From a virus, in the IMG/VR virus record IMGVR_UViG_3300032287_001223, positions 1 to 52,602 of that record: 52,602 bases of DNA. The stretch is one strand, 5' to 3'. The position numbers and the translations under genes were made by a program. Shown here in pieces: positions 42,537 to 49,764 of the stretch (its first letter is position 1; the number at the start of each line of letters is the position of its first letter). A model generated the notes under the pieces. The model made no database searches. It was given only the letters and a program-made list of their open reading frames with translations, and was not told the origin of the DNA.

Positions 42537-42843
42537 GATGCGGGATAAGGCGGGTCTGTTCTCAGAGGCTCAGGCGAAAAGGAACTACCTTGAGAAGTAC
42601 CGAGAGTCGTTGCTTGCAATCCTCATGAAAGAGTATGAGCTTCAAGGATTCAAGACAGCCGCTGCTCAGGACAGAGAAGCAAGGGCTGATGCGAAGTATC
42701 TTCAGATGTTGATTGACCTTCGCACGGCAACAGAGATTTCAGAGAAGCTTAAATGGGAGTTGGAGATCTTGAGGCTGGGAGTTGCAGTGTGGCAGACAAC
42801 ACAGGCGAACGAGCGCATAGAGCGCAAAGGCTATGGGGCATGA
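42505..42843 (+). CDS. Helical protein, function unknown
   Basis: A 112-residue protein, almost all helix, with RNYLEKYRESLLAILMKEYE and WELEILRLGVAVWQTTQANE. It resembles small phage proteins located among nin-region-like genes, as I recall. Ribosome site GGAGGTGAAGA precedes the ATG. Its stop overlaps the next ATG. Confidence 0.65.
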   Translation: MYEKAEARLAEMRDKAGLFSEAQAKRNYLEKYRESLLAILMKEYELQGFKTAAAQDREARADAKYLQMLIDLRTATEISEKLKWELEILRLGVAVWQTTQANERIERKGYGA

Positions 42844-43181
42844 AGGTAATCCCGCCGTACCTTACTTTTAAACAAGCCCTGACCAATGGATATGTGGAGC
42901 GCATGGAGTCTCCAGCCTACACAAAGTGGGTGAAGACGCTTAGGTGCGTGAGTTGCAACACACCGGCAGACGACCCACATCATCCGCACGGGGCTGGGTT
43001 CAAGGGCATGGGTACGAAGGTTCCTGACTGGTGGGCCATCCCAATCTGTCGGCCTTGCCATGATGAGCTGCATCATGATGTCCATGCGTGGGAGGATGTC
43101 AACGGATCACAGTTAGAACACGCCGCCTTGACTCTGTTGCAGGCAATAAGAGAAGGGGTGCTTCATCTTGGAAAAGAGTAG
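42840..43181 (+). CDS. HNH/Ref-like (DUF968-type) nuclease candidate
   Basis: A 113-residue protein. I choose ATG 42840, overlapping the previous stop (ATGA). Zinc and active-site residues are readable: C36-V-S-C39, D45-P-HH (47-48) with PHGAGFKGMGTK, and C70-R-P-C73-H74 with H78. This CxxC...HH...CxxCH layout is that of the Ref/DUF968 HNH family, RecA-dependent nucleases in phage P1. It sits in the nin-like segment before RusA, where recombination nucleases are common. Confidence 0.72.
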   Translation: MKVIPPYLTFKQALTNGYVERMESPAYTKWVKTLRCVSCNTPADDPHHPHGAGFKGMGTKVPDWWAIPICRPCHDELHHDVHAWEDVNGSQLEHAALTLLQAIREGVLHLGKE

Positions 43182-43692
43182 AACAGTACGGAAGTGTCAG
43201 TCGGATAGTTGTGAACAGCCATCGGGTTTTTATGGATACTGCCTCGGACACGAGCCTGAGTTTGTTGCGAAAGAGTTCGACAGATTGGTTGCTACGGGAG
43301 TAGCAAAGCAAGACAAGCCGACTTGTTACGAGAGCCAGCGTAAGTGGTCTGAGTACGTTGTTGCATTCGTGCATAGCAGTGCGCCCGACCGCAGGGCAAC
43401 GGTAACAATCGAACACTGCAAAGACTGCACCCCAATCTACAGAGACGAACAGTATGGGCTTGGTAGGTGCGAGCATCCTGAGACTGTGTTCGTCAAACCC
43501 GATACCAGCAACGGCGGTCTTGTTGGGATACCACTGAAGAACGTCAGAGACTCACGGAGATGGGAGCAGGCAATGATGGGTATGCTTGGTCAGGTCGTAT
43601 CTCTCCCAAGCACGAAGGCTATGGAGGAGATCATGAACAAGATCGAGGCATCCAAGAAGAAGGTTGGCAGGCCGAAGAAAGAACAGACATGA
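43168..43692 (+). CDS. Cysteine-rich protein, function unknown
   Basis: A 174-residue protein starting at TTG 43168 after AAGGGG; no in-frame ATG fits. It has two possible metal-binding groups: CQSDSCEQPSGFYGYCLGH (10-28) and HCKDCTPIYRD with GRCEHPE. The C-terminal 50 residues are helical and basic, ending KKKVGRPKKEQ. It may be a nucleic-acid-binding protein. Overlaps both neighbours. Confidence 0.6.
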   Translation: MEKSRTVRKCQSDSCEQPSGFYGYCLGHEPEFVAKEFDRLVATGVAKQDKPTCYESQRKWSEYVVAFVHSSAPDRRATVTIEHCKDCTPIYRDEQYGLGRCEHPETVFVKPDTSNGGLVGIPLKNVRDSRRWEQAMMGMLGQVVSLPSTKAMEEIMNKIEASKKKVGRPKKEQT

Positions 43693-44084
43693 TCTTGCCG
43701 TACCCGATCAGCACGAACGTGTACTGGAGAAACTTTCGTGGGCGCATGGTCAGGAGCAGTGCCGCTATCGCGTACAAGGACGAGGTGGGCTGGATAGCCA
43801 AGGCCAATAAGTTGCAACTGTTCACTGTCCCAGTGGCGGTGGTGTTGGTGCTTCACCCTCTGAGGCCAGCGGATGCGGAGAAGCGAGAGAAGAAAGACAG
43901 GTTGTGGGGATTGGGTGTGCGGAGAATAGATATAGATAACGCACAGAAGGTAGCGTTAGATGCGCTACAGGGGATAGCCTATGAGAATGACAGGCAGATA
44001 ACATCCTTGTGGATTAAACTTGGACAGCCAATTAAAGATGGCGGTCTCCATGTAACGATCACCGAAGACAAGGATTGGATATGA
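43689..44084 (+). CDS. rusA: RusA-family Holliday-junction resolvase
   Basis: A 131-residue protein. I choose ATG 43689 (MILPYPISTNVYWRNFRGRM), overlapping the preceding stop. The catalytic stretch is RIDIDNAQKVALDALQGIAY (79-98) with D81, D83, K87 and D91, followed by END/RQI, the usual RusA order. It resolves branched DNA produced by replication and recombination before packaging. As in lambdoid phages it precedes a probable late regulator. Confidence 0.88.
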   Translation: MILPYPISTNVYWRNFRGRMVRSSAAIAYKDEVGWIAKANKLQLFTVPVAVVLVLHPLRPADAEKREKKDRLWGLGVRRIDIDNAQKVALDALQGIAYENDRQITSLWIKLGQPIKDGGLHVTITEDKDWI

Positions 44085-44575
44085 GATTTCACAGTGTCGA
44101 GCAGGCGATTAAGTTCTCGTTTAATGTCAGCGAGAGGCAGGAGTTCAGCCGAACAGATTTGCTTGGCACGAGAGGCACGAGTCAGGATGACTTGTCGCCT
44201 ATGGACTTACACGCACAAGCAGCGATGATCCAGTCTATGGTGGGCAGGCTTCATCAGGTGGAGAGAGATTCGATTCTGTCGATGTATGGGAGGGGTCGGA
44301 TTAGGTCTAATGCGATACGTGGGTTCGCAGGATATTTGCACCATCATGTAAGCGGTACTGTACCTAGTGTCCGTGAGTTGCAGATCATTCTCATGCACTG
44401 GTCAACCAAGAGACCAAGCATACGGAAGATTGCAGAGGAGAGGGGTGTGAGTTACAGGCAAGTCTGCAACTGGCGCAACGCTGTTCTTCGTGCTTGGATG
44501 CCAGTGCAGGTACGAGCCATTGAGAGATTACATGAACAGATGTTTACCGATGGCGGCTTCGAGCTTGCCGCTTAA
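44081..44575 (+). CDS. HTH protein at the position of a late regulator (Q-like)
   Basis: A 164-residue protein. I choose ATG 44081, overlapping the RusA stop (ATGA), over a TTG six bases upstream. It is mostly helical, with VGRLHQVERDSILSMYGRG and a clear helix-turn-helix near the C-terminus (SIRKIAEERGVSYRQVCNW). Being last after rusA, it could be the late-gene antiterminator or activator, as Q is in lambda. No Q-family motif is evident, so the role is positional inference. Its stop shares bases with the opposing gene's stop. Confidence 0.65.
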   Translation: MRFHSVEQAIKFSFNVSERQEFSRTDLLGTRGTSQDDLSPMDLHAQAAMIQSMVGRLHQVERDSILSMYGRGRIRSNAIRGFAGYLHHHVSGTVPSVRELQIILMHWSTKRPSIRKIAEERGVSYRQVCNWRNAVLRAWMPVQVRAIERLHEQMFTDGGFELAA

Positions 44576-44742
44576 TCGCAGTGGGACAAGCCATCGTAGA
44601 AGCCATACTCCACAGCCTTAGATGCGATAGCCTTAACGACTGACTCGTACTCAGCCCTCGTCATTACGACCATAGCCATGTCTTTGCTTGGGCGAAACTC
44701 TTCGCAGACTTTTGCGATGGACAGATCTGTATCTTCATTCAT
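44572..44742 (-). CDS. Small protein at the end of the leftward operon
   Basis: A 56-residue frame starting MNEDTDLSIAKVCEEF and ending YDGLSHCD. It has an excellent ribosome site (AAGGAGTCCAAGC) and its ATG overlaps the preceding stop (ATGA). Helical with a small polar C-terminus. Its TAA and the TAA of the rightward HTH gene share the palindrome TTAA at 44572-44575. Function unknown. Confidence 0.65.
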   Translation of the reverse strand: MNEDTDLSIAKVCEEFRPSKDMAMVVMTRAEYESVVKAIASKAVEYGFYDGLSHCD

Positions 44743-45167
44743 GCTTGGACTCCTTTTCTGTATGTGAATGAGTTGTGTGATCGTGATGGTAATTCGTAGG
44801 CATCGTATGCCCCACGCCGCAGACAGGTATCACGAAGTTCTTCTCCGCCATAGCTACCCCTCTCAAACAGATTGTTCTGTTGTGCCATCACGGTTTTGCG
44901 TGGCATCTTGTATAGCTTGTCGGCATTGCCGAGTTCTATCTTTGCGTCCAGTCCCTTGTTGGTCAGACCCCATATCTTGTTGTCTGTCGCAAGGAGAATC
45001 ATGCCAGCCGGAAGAAGTTCTTGGAACAGAACATTCTCTATGTCTACCAGTGACTTACCAGCCAGTGCGCCAGTCTTCTTCATACTCTCGACTGTCATCT
45101 CTCCGTTAGTTGCGAGCAATGACAGGATGCGATGAGCAATACTACCAACCTTGATTGTTATTTCCAT
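44739..45167 (-). CDS. Winged-helix-like small protein
   Basis: A 142-residue protein. I choose ATG 45167, after AAAGGAAATCAAA; the upstream extension belongs to the preceding gene's region. The first 80 residues (AHRILSLLATNGEMTVESMK ... LPAGMILLATDNKIWGLTNKG) look like a winged helix with a beta hairpin. The C-terminal part is polar, with LRRGAYDAYELPSR. It could be a transcription regulator or host-interaction protein; no family recognised. Confidence 0.6.
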   Translation of the reverse strand: MEITIKVGSIAHRILSLLATNGEMTVESMKKTGALAGKSLVDIENVLFQELLPAGMILLATDNKIWGLTNKGLDAKIELGNADKLYKMPRKTVMAQQNNLFERGSYGGEELRDTCLRRGAYDAYELPSRSHNSFTYRKGVQA

Positions 45168-45327
45168 TTTGATTTCCTTTGCAGTTATGGGATGTGGCTT
45201 CTTCCCTGCCGAGCCACACGTTCTTACACCTGGGGCAGAACCAAGCAACAGATTCGACGACGACTGTCCTCTTGTCTATGTGCAATCCACACACTCGTCC
45301 ATAGAATGTGCGAATCATTTCTATCAT
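45142..45327 (-). CDS. Small zinc-ribbon protein
   Basis: A 61-residue protein with ribosome site AAGGAGAAAATCAA. It ends in a zinc-ribbon-like part: FCPRCKNVWLGREEATSHNC gives C-x2-C ... H-x-C. Such ribbons bind nucleic acid or RNA polymerase. It overlaps the next gene by 26 bases. Confidence 0.65.
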   Translation of the reverse strand: MIEMIRTFYGRVCGLHIDKRTVVVESVAWFCPRCKNVWLGREEATSHNCKGNQNGNNNQGW

Positions 45328-45339
45328 TTGATTTTCTCC

Positions 45340-45672
45340 TTAGCAAGCATCTAAAAAAGTTCCATCGTTATCCAATAGCACGAATCGAATCGTCCCCTTG
45401 CCACCCATCATGTCGGCGGTTATGGATATAGCTCCCAGCGTATCAGCCAAGTCACCACCCACCTCATACAGGCTTCGGTATTCGGTTTCTAAGCCACCGA
45501 TCTCACGCAGTCCACCCATCTTTTTTGCCTCAGTAAACGATGAGTATTGATCTGTTCTCCAAAAACATAAATTCATTTTGTTTTTTCCTTTCAGGTTTGG
45601 GATTGGTTGTGCATCCAACATATCTCGACACGCAATGATGGATGTAATGTCATCACTCACAGGCTCTGTCAT
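45340..45672 (-). CDS. Small protein, possibly two fused short frames
   Basis: A 110-residue frame with two credible starts. ATG 45672 has AAGGGAGAACAAGC and overlaps the preceding gene. ATG 45576 (MNLCFWRTDQYSSFTEAKKM) has GAAAGGAAAAAACAAA. The first 32 residues (DITSIIACRDMLDAQPIPNL) read like a separate short phage protein whose stop may have been lost. The second part is mixed alpha/beta with SITADMMGGKGTIRFVLLDN. Function unknown. Confidence 0.55.
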   Translation of the reverse strand: MTEPVSDDITSIIACRDMLDAQPIPNLKGKNKMNLCFWRTDQYSSFTEAKKMGGLREIGGLETEYRSLYEVGGDLADTLGAISITADMMGGKGTIRFVLLDNDGTFLDAC

Positions 45673-45799
45673 GCTTGTTCTCCCTTCGCACCTTCCGCCT
45701 ATAGCTTGCGTCAGCTATCCATATAGATAGCGCACCGATGACAACGACAGATGAACCGCCGATGAATAAAAGGATGAGTGTCCATATAACATCTAGCAT
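45653..45799 (-). CDS. Small single-pass membrane protein (48 residues)
   Basis: A 48-residue frame: MLDVIWTLILLFIGGSSVVV continues into IGALSIWIA, one long membrane segment, followed by a very basic tail (YRRKVRRENKH). The ATG overlaps the previous stop by seven bases and the 3' end overlaps the next gene by 20. Membrane anchor plus positive inside tail suggests an inner-membrane toxin-like, exclusion or lysis-control peptide; that is inference. Confidence 0.55.
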   Translation of the reverse strand: MLDVIWTLILLFIGGSSVVVIGALSIWIADASYRRKVRRENKHDRACE

Positions 45800-45999
45800 A
45801 GCTTCACCCTGTAGTCGCTGAGTTTTACATCTGTGAGATCACCCACTGCTACGGCTTCGAGTGCATCCTTTAGGTATGCACACAGTTCCATGTAAGCCTC
45901 GTCCTCAGAGGCGAATGTGACCGGTTCTTCGTTGTCATCTGTCCAAGTATTTATCCAGCCGTCACACAGTGTGAGGTGTTGGATTTCGTATCTGTTCAT
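45793..45999 (-). CDS. Small acidic protein
   Basis: A 68-residue protein with ribosome site AAAGGACAAACAGA. It is acidic (WTDDNEEPVTFASEDEAYME) with a helical middle (LCAYLKDALEAVAVGD). The pattern resembles small phage proteins beginning MNRYEI; function unknown. Overlaps the preceding HTH gene. Confidence 0.65.
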   Translation of the reverse strand: MNRYEIQHLTLCDGWINTWTDDNEEPVTFASEDEAYMELCAYLKDALEAVAVGDLTDVKLSDYRVKLC

Positions 46000-46192
46000 T
46001 CTGTTTGTCCTTTACGTTGAGTGAGTTGCGTGGGATGCACCATATCTCTCGACCGTCTCCGCAGTCTATGAGGAATGCGCCAGCAATGCGACCAGCCTTG
46101 AGAAGCTGATGCACACGCTGACGGGATACTCCCATGAGTTGCGATGCAACGGTGAGAGATACGTGTCCCCGCTCTAAGCGGAGACTGAGCAT
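45962..46192 (-). CDS. Helix-turn-helix DNA-binding protein
   Basis: A 76-residue protein. I choose ATG 46192, overlapping the preceding stop (TAATG) with AAGGATGGTCTGTA. HVSLTVASQLMGVSRQRVHQ (10-29) is a helix-turn-helix followed by LLKAGRIAGAFLI, as in excisionase/MerR-like repressor folds. It may regulate the leftward operon or the 38394 operators. Confidence 0.72.
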   Translation of the reverse strand: MLSLRLERGHVSLTVASQLMGVSRQRVHQLLKAGRIAGAFLIDCGDGREIWCIPRNSLNVKDKQNEQIRNPTPHTV

Positions 46193-46902
46193 TACAGACC
46201 ATCCTTCTTCATAGCTTTGATGAGTCCCTCTATGCCATGCTCTTCGCATGACATAACATTGGAGGCGCAGTCCATAAGCTCCTTGGCTTGTTCATCTGTA
46301 TTGAAGTCCAGCTTGGATGCCTCACACGCCTTAGAGATTGTCCGTATGGAAATCTCGCCGTCGATTTTTTCCAAAGCCTTGCGAACAGATTTCGGCATCT
46401 CTGTCATATCGGAAAGCATCTGCAACAACAAATCCATGAGTTGTCTACGCTTGAGTGTGAGGATGACAAGCTCAACCATCAGTGCGTAGTCCTCGCCCTT
46501 GGTCTTTTGAATGTTCTCCATCACAGCGAATGCGGATTCAAACGCCTTCTCAACATCATCCTTGGGTTGCTCTTCGCTCTCTCTCGACAGATCGATGGCA
46601 ATCTGCACCATCGTGTGAGCCGCAGAGGAAAGACCACCAACGTGCCAGTTTGTTATCTTCTTGGTGGGCAGACCAGCCTCACCAAGATACGCCAATCCGT
46701 CTTTCCAGTTATAGACAGTCGCAATGGTTCCGTCAGAGAACTCGACAATCCACTGAGCATCCACCTTGTCACACTCCCAGTCCAGTGGCTTACCGAACAG
46801 AGAGCGAAGCTCCCTATATGTAGCCTTCACCTCACCCACTAGGGATACTCCGTTAACTGCGTCCTCTAAAGTCTCTTTGTCGTTGTGTGTTTTGAAATTC
46901 AT
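46192..46902 (-). CDS. Conserved phage protein with an N-terminal domain of unknown function
   Basis: A 236-residue protein. I choose ATG 46902, after GGGAGCAACAAGC. Residues 25-95 (ATYRELRSLFGKPLDWECDK, QWIVEFSDGTIATVYNWKDG, NWHVGGLSS) form a small alpha/beta domain that I recall from many phage early regions. The rest is helical (LMVELVILTLKRRQLMDLLL). No catalytic residues evident; host-interaction or anti-defence role possible. Confidence 0.65.
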   Translation of the reverse strand: MNFKTHNDKETLEDAVNGVSLVGEVKATYRELRSLFGKPLDWECDKVDAQWIVEFSDGTIATVYNWKDGLAYLGEAGLPTKKITNWHVGGLSSAAHTMVQIAIDLSRESEEQPKDDVEKAFESAFAVMENIQKTKGEDYALMVELVILTLKRRQLMDLLLQMLSDMTEMPKSVRKALEKIDGEISIRTISKACEASKLDFNTDEQAKELMDCASNVMSCEEHGIEGLIKAMKKDGL

Positions 46903-46925
46903 GCTTGTTGCTCCCATTAGTTTGT

Positions 46926-47279
46926 TTAAGCAGCGATCCATACAACCTCCCCATTTACTCGAATGGGCATCACCCATTCCACATCATCTGTCAACTGTTC
47001 CAGTGTCATTGAGGCATCGGCAGACTCGCCTGTCTCCATGTAACAGCCAAGCACAAGACCCTTGCCAGCCAGCGGGTTGGGGTAGAACTTGTGCTGAAAG
47101 AACCGCTGGTCTTCAGCGTATAGACCCTCGTCATCTACATAGATGCCATCGCCATTTGCGTTAAGTCGGGCAACATCGAACAGCTCTGCGTCTATCAGTT
47201 CGCAAATCTGTTGGTAGTTTCCTGTGTAGTTAACCTCTGTGACCTCTTGCTTGAAGGGGTCGATTAAAAAAGCTCTCAT
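46926..47279 (-). CDS. DUF3846-like small protein
   Basis: A 117-residue acidic protein. I choose ATG 47279, after GAAAGGAAATCAC. The stretch ELFDVARLNANGDGIYVDDE with GLYAEDQRFF and NPLAGKGLVLGCYMETGESA resembles the DUF3846 pattern, in which an Asp-rich VDEEG segment is followed by a G-x-G-L-V-L strand. Acidic proteins of this kind sometimes mimic DNA. Function unknown. Confidence 0.6.
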   Translation of the reverse strand: MRAFLIDPFKQEVTEVNYTGNYQQICELIDAELFDVARLNANGDGIYVDDEGLYAEDQRFFQHKFYPNPLAGKGLVLGCYMETGESADASMTLEQLTDDVEWVMPIRVNGEVVWIAA

Positions 47280-47290
47280 GTGATTTCCTT

Positions 47291-47506
47291 TCAGTGTGTG
47301 AGCAAAACAAATACAGCTACGGGTAACAGAACAATCAACGCACCAACCCACATATCTTCGCCAAACCCATAGGGTTCGTAGCTAGGTTCAATGGGTGGCG
47401 GCGCAAATAATCTTTGGGCAAGATCATCTTCGCTAGTCCATCTGTTGACAGACGGAGGTTCATAGTCAGCATCAATGCTGACGTTGTGCTTAGGCCAAGC
47501 TTTCAT
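47291..47506 (-). CDS. Small membrane protein
   Basis: A 71-residue protein. I choose ATG 47506, after GAAAGGAACCAAAG. It has a polar, proline-rich N-terminal part (PPSVNRWTSEDDLAQRLFAP) and a C-terminal membrane segment near 53-70 (WVGALIVLLPVAVFVLL) ending at LTH. A tail-anchored inner-membrane protein of unknown function. Confidence 0.65.
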   Translation of the reverse strand: MKAWPKHNVSIDADYEPPSVNRWTSEDDLAQRLFAPPPIEPSYEPYGFGEDMWVGALIVLLPVAVFVLLTH

Positions 47507-47735
47507 CTTTGGTTCCTTTCTTTTGAATGTCACAAGCTTTACGTACTTTGGCAACTGCACCAGCAATAGCCTTGTCACCCTTGCCGCGAGACTCCAACAG
47601 ATTACAGACAGCCTCCATCGCGGTCATCATTCCAGCAGGTGCTTGGGTTCCGTTCTTGATAGCCTCGTCAGCTACCTTCTCAATCATAGATACCACACCG
47701 CTTACAGTAGCCAACTGAATGCTTTGCATTGTCAT
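47490..47735 (-). CDS. Small helical protein
   Basis: An 81-residue helical protein with AAAGGAAAAAAA before its ATG. Main stretches are SGVVSMIEKVADEAIKNGTQ and AMEAVCNLLESRGKGDKAIA. No family recognised. It overlaps the next gene by 17 bases and starts inside the preceding one. Confidence 0.6.
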   Translation of the reverse strand: MTMQSIQLATVSGVVSMIEKVADEAIKNGTQAPAGMMTAMEAVCNLLESRGKGDKAIAGAVAKVRKACDIQKKGTKDESLA

Positions 47736-47934
47736 TTTTTTTCCTTTGTTTACGTTTCTGTTTTCGCTCTATCGATTCCTTGGCCTTCGCCTTAGAACGT
47801 TCCTTGCCAGCCCGTTGTATCTGCTGGGTCGTGAGTGGTGTATCAGGTGGGGGTGGCATCATGCTCACCCCTGCACCGCCCATCATTACGGCAAGCACCA
47901 GCCTACCGATAATCTCATGCGGATTGAACAGCAT
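47680..47934 (-). CDS. Small membrane/basic protein
   Basis: An 84-residue protein. Residues 8-26 are hydrophobic (IIGRLVLAVMMGGAGVSM), then a proline turn and a strongly basic region (KERSKAKAKESIERKQKRKQ), ending YCKRCGIYD with a C-x2-C pair. The ribosome site is GGACAAACAGA, the same as for the 45999 gene. It overlaps the following gene by 56 bases, more than most here, so some doubt remains. Confidence 0.5.
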   Translation of the reverse strand: MLFNPHEIIGRLVLAVMMGGAGVSMMPPPPDTPLTTQQIQRAGKERSKAKAKESIERKQKRKQRKKNDNAKHSVGYCKRCGIYD

Positions 47935-48340
47935 TCTGTTTGTCCATGAGGTTCATGTAATGAACGATCAGGTCGCCTAACCCAAGCTGATACTTGGGGT
48001 GTAGGTACGATTCGGGAAACTTCCACAGAGGATTGAATCCGAGGTTGAGAGCCGCATCTGTCAACAGAATCAATCCGACAACGTGCTTAACGCCATTGCC
48101 ATGTAGATGCAGTGGGTGGTCGGGCAAACCCAAGTCGCCATACACCATGCGAAACTTGTGCATGAATGCTAGGTTGTGCTTGAGTTCTTTCCAGTGTGAG
48201 TCGATAACTAAATGAGCCATAGCCAGTGTCTGCATTGGGTCGATGGTCACCGTGTCATCACGGTCGTTCTCGATCTCGTCAATCCCATCATGGAACAACA
48301 GATTGATCGGTGCATCTGTCTTTACTTCGCTTAGCTTCAT
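47915..48340 (-). CDS. Conserved phage protein, function unknown
   Basis: A 141-residue protein with ribosome site AAGGGGAATCACT. It starts MKLSEVKTDAPINLLFHDGI and contains HPLHLHGNGVKHVVGLILLT, a histidine-rich patch (HPLHLHGNGVKH) that could bind metal. Mostly helical. It overlaps the preceding gene by four bases. Confidence 0.6.
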   Translation of the reverse strand: MKLSEVKTDAPINLLFHDGIDEIENDRDDTVTIDPMQTLAMAHLVIDSHWKELKHNLAFMHKFRMVYGDLGLPDHPLHLHGNGVKHVVGLILLTDAALNLGFNPLWKFPESYLHPKYQLGLGDLIVHYMNLMDKQNAVQSA

Positions 48341-48606
48341 AGTGATTCCCCTTCGTTGAGTAGTTCAAAAATTTCCATGTCGGTGTCGATGGTTACGCTC
48401 TCGCCATTGACGCTAACAACACACCTCATGTGAGGGTCTACTGATAGACCTCCAGCGTGTTCATGAATCATTGCAAACATGACAGGAAACTTGTCGCTTG
48501 CTTTGGTGTCAGACCATACCTTGTCTGTCTCTAGTTGTCTGTTATAGCCTCGCTTCTCAGCGAGAATGCAGGCCACAATAAGCTCTGCTTGTGTGAAATA
48601 CTTCAT
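48337..48606 (-). CDS. Small protein, function unknown
   Basis: An 89-residue protein. ATG 48606 sits five bases after AAGGAG and is preferred to the GTG at 48612. The first half is helical (FTQAELIVACILAEKRGYNR), the second a beta hairpin (MRCVVSVNGESVTIDTDMEI). No family recognised. Confidence 0.65.
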   Translation of the reverse strand: MKYFTQAELIVACILAEKRGYNRQLETDKVWSDTKASDKFPVMFAMIHEHAGGLSVDPHMRCVVSVNGESVTIDTDMEIFELLNEGESL

Positions 48607-48608
48607 GG

Positions 48609-48800
48609 TCACTCCTTGAATACGTCAGCCACGCCGACACGGTTTCCGTTAATGTCGCGGAGGATGAACACATCACCCACCTTGAGTTGCTTGGACTCTG
48701 TGTAAATTTTCTTACCCAGTTCAGCCAACAGACGCATCGCCTCGTCATTCTGTTGATCTTCTTCGACATGGCCTAAGCCAAACATTACATTTACTCGCAT
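48609..48800 (-). CDS. Small protein with a beta-barrel-like C-terminus
   Basis: A 63-residue protein with ribosome site AAAAGGAACAACC. A helical part (DEAMRLLAELGKKIYTES) is followed by QLKVGDVFILRDINGNRVGV, a short beta-barrel-like segment. Function unknown. Its ATG overlaps the stop of the zinc-ribbon gene before it. Confidence 0.65.
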   Translation of the reverse strand: MRVNVMFGLGHVEEDQQNDEAMRLLAELGKKIYTESKQLKVGDVFILRDINGNRVGVADVFKE

Positions 48801-48934
48801 GGTTGTTCCTTTTCTTTTGATTCAACATTGACCCAACCAGTGTCGCCACAGGCAAAACAGGTATAGGGTCGTCCTTGTTCGTCCATCTCAGGGTTGCATG
48901 GGTCGCAACATGGACACTCCTCTTTACTCTGCAT
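48791..48934 (-). CDS. Tiny zinc-ribbon protein (47 residues)
   Basis: A 47-residue frame with a near-perfect ribosome site (AAGGGAGGTGACAG). It has CPCCDPC and CFACGDTGW, i.e. two CxxC-type pairs suited to a zinc ribbon, and an acidic linker between them. It overlaps both neighbours by about ten bases. Function unknown; nucleic-acid or RNA-polymerase binding is typical of such ribbons. Confidence 0.62.
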   Translation of the reverse strand: MQSKEECPCCDPCNPEMDEQGRPYTCFACGDTGWVNVESKEKEQPCE

Positions 48935-49091
48935 CTGTCACCTCCCTTAGATCATGTATCTCGCTCTCTCCGTATGCGTTGCTACGTTCAAAGGCGTCAT
49001 ACATAAGATTGCTTGCTTGGTCTTCATCTTCGGCCTCAACTTCAACCTCTTTGTAGTATGTAAATACCACCACTCCTCTGTATCTTTTCAT
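48924..49091 (-). CDS. Small acidic protein (55 residues)
   Basis: A 55-residue frame, MKRYRGVVVFTYYKEVEVEA then EDEDQASNLMYDAF, with ribosome site GGAACAGAC. A beta hairpin is followed by an acidic helix, the general layout of small strand-helix phage proteins. It overlaps both neighbours by a few bases, which supports translation. Function unknown. Confidence 0.6.
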   Translation of the reverse strand: MKRYRGVVVFTYYKEVEVEAEDEDQASNLMYDAFERSNAYGESEIHDLREVTDAE

Positions 49092-49285
49092 GTCTGTTCC
49101 TTTCCGTACTTCATGAATGTGATCGTTCCGTCAAAGTAATGTGGGATTACGTAGTCGCACCCACCCAACTCCAACGCCTTGCCTTCTACGTCATCGAGGT
49201 TCATCACCTCAGTGTGAAACACTCGGTGAATGAGACAGCCACCACCAAAGAATTCCATGTCACCAAACATTACAAATGCTTTCAT
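49088..49285 (-). CDS. Small beta-rich protein
   Basis: A 65-residue protein with ribosome site AGGAGTAAGC. It contains FVMFGDMEFFGGGCLIHRVF and CDYVIPHYFDGTITFMKYG. It looks like a compact beta fold with two histidines and two cysteines. No family recognised. Confidence 0.6.
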   Translation of the reverse strand: MKAFVMFGDMEFFGGGCLIHRVFHTEVMNLDDVEGKALELGGCDYVIPHYFDGTITFMKYGKEQT

Positions 49286-49293
49286 GCTTACTC

Positions 49294-49746
49294 CTACCAG
49301 CTTGATTGATATTCAAAGTCGAGATGATCTACACCATCGGAAGACAGAATCTGTCCCAATCTGTCCACCGTTTCTTGCAGGTCGTCGTAGTACCACTTGT
49401 CGTACTCGTCAGACCCAAAGAAGAACCCACTGCGGAGCGGCAACAGATCAGGGGCAGAACCCTTGTCCTCTAGCACCTGTTTGCACAGTGCCAGTAGCTC
49501 ATGTAGTTGCTCGTGGCTTACCTCGTAAGGCTTGCAGTCATCCTCGCCATCCTGTACGTTGTCCACAAACCAACCATGAATATGGTTGGACTTTCGCCAG
49601 TACATCGCACTGAATGAAACCTCTTTGGGTTCCATTCCGACAGTGCCTTTGATGTTCAGATCAGCGATTGCTTTTATCGCAGACAGATCTTCGTCGTTGT
49701 ATGAGCGGAGATACCTCTTCGCCCTCAAATACATATCCAGTCCCAT
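49294..49746 (-). CDS. Conserved phage protein of the MGLDMYL type
   Basis: A 150-residue acidic protein with leader CACGAAAGGAAACATC. It starts MGLDMYLRAKRYLRSYNDED and contains YWRKSNHIHGWFVDNVQDGE and GFFFGSDEYDKWYYDDLQET. Proteins with this start are widespread in phage genomes and uncharacterised. The aromatic and acidic C-terminal half may bind a partner protein. Confidence 0.7.
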   Translation of the reverse strand: MGLDMYLRAKRYLRSYNDEDLSAIKAIADLNIKGTVGMEPKEVSFSAMYWRKSNHIHGWFVDNVQDGEDDCKPYEVSHEQLHELLALCKQVLEDKGSAPDLLPLRSGFFFGSDEYDKWYYDDLQETVDRLGQILSSDGVDHLDFEYQSSW

Positions 49747-49764
49747 GATGTTTCCTTTCGTGAG

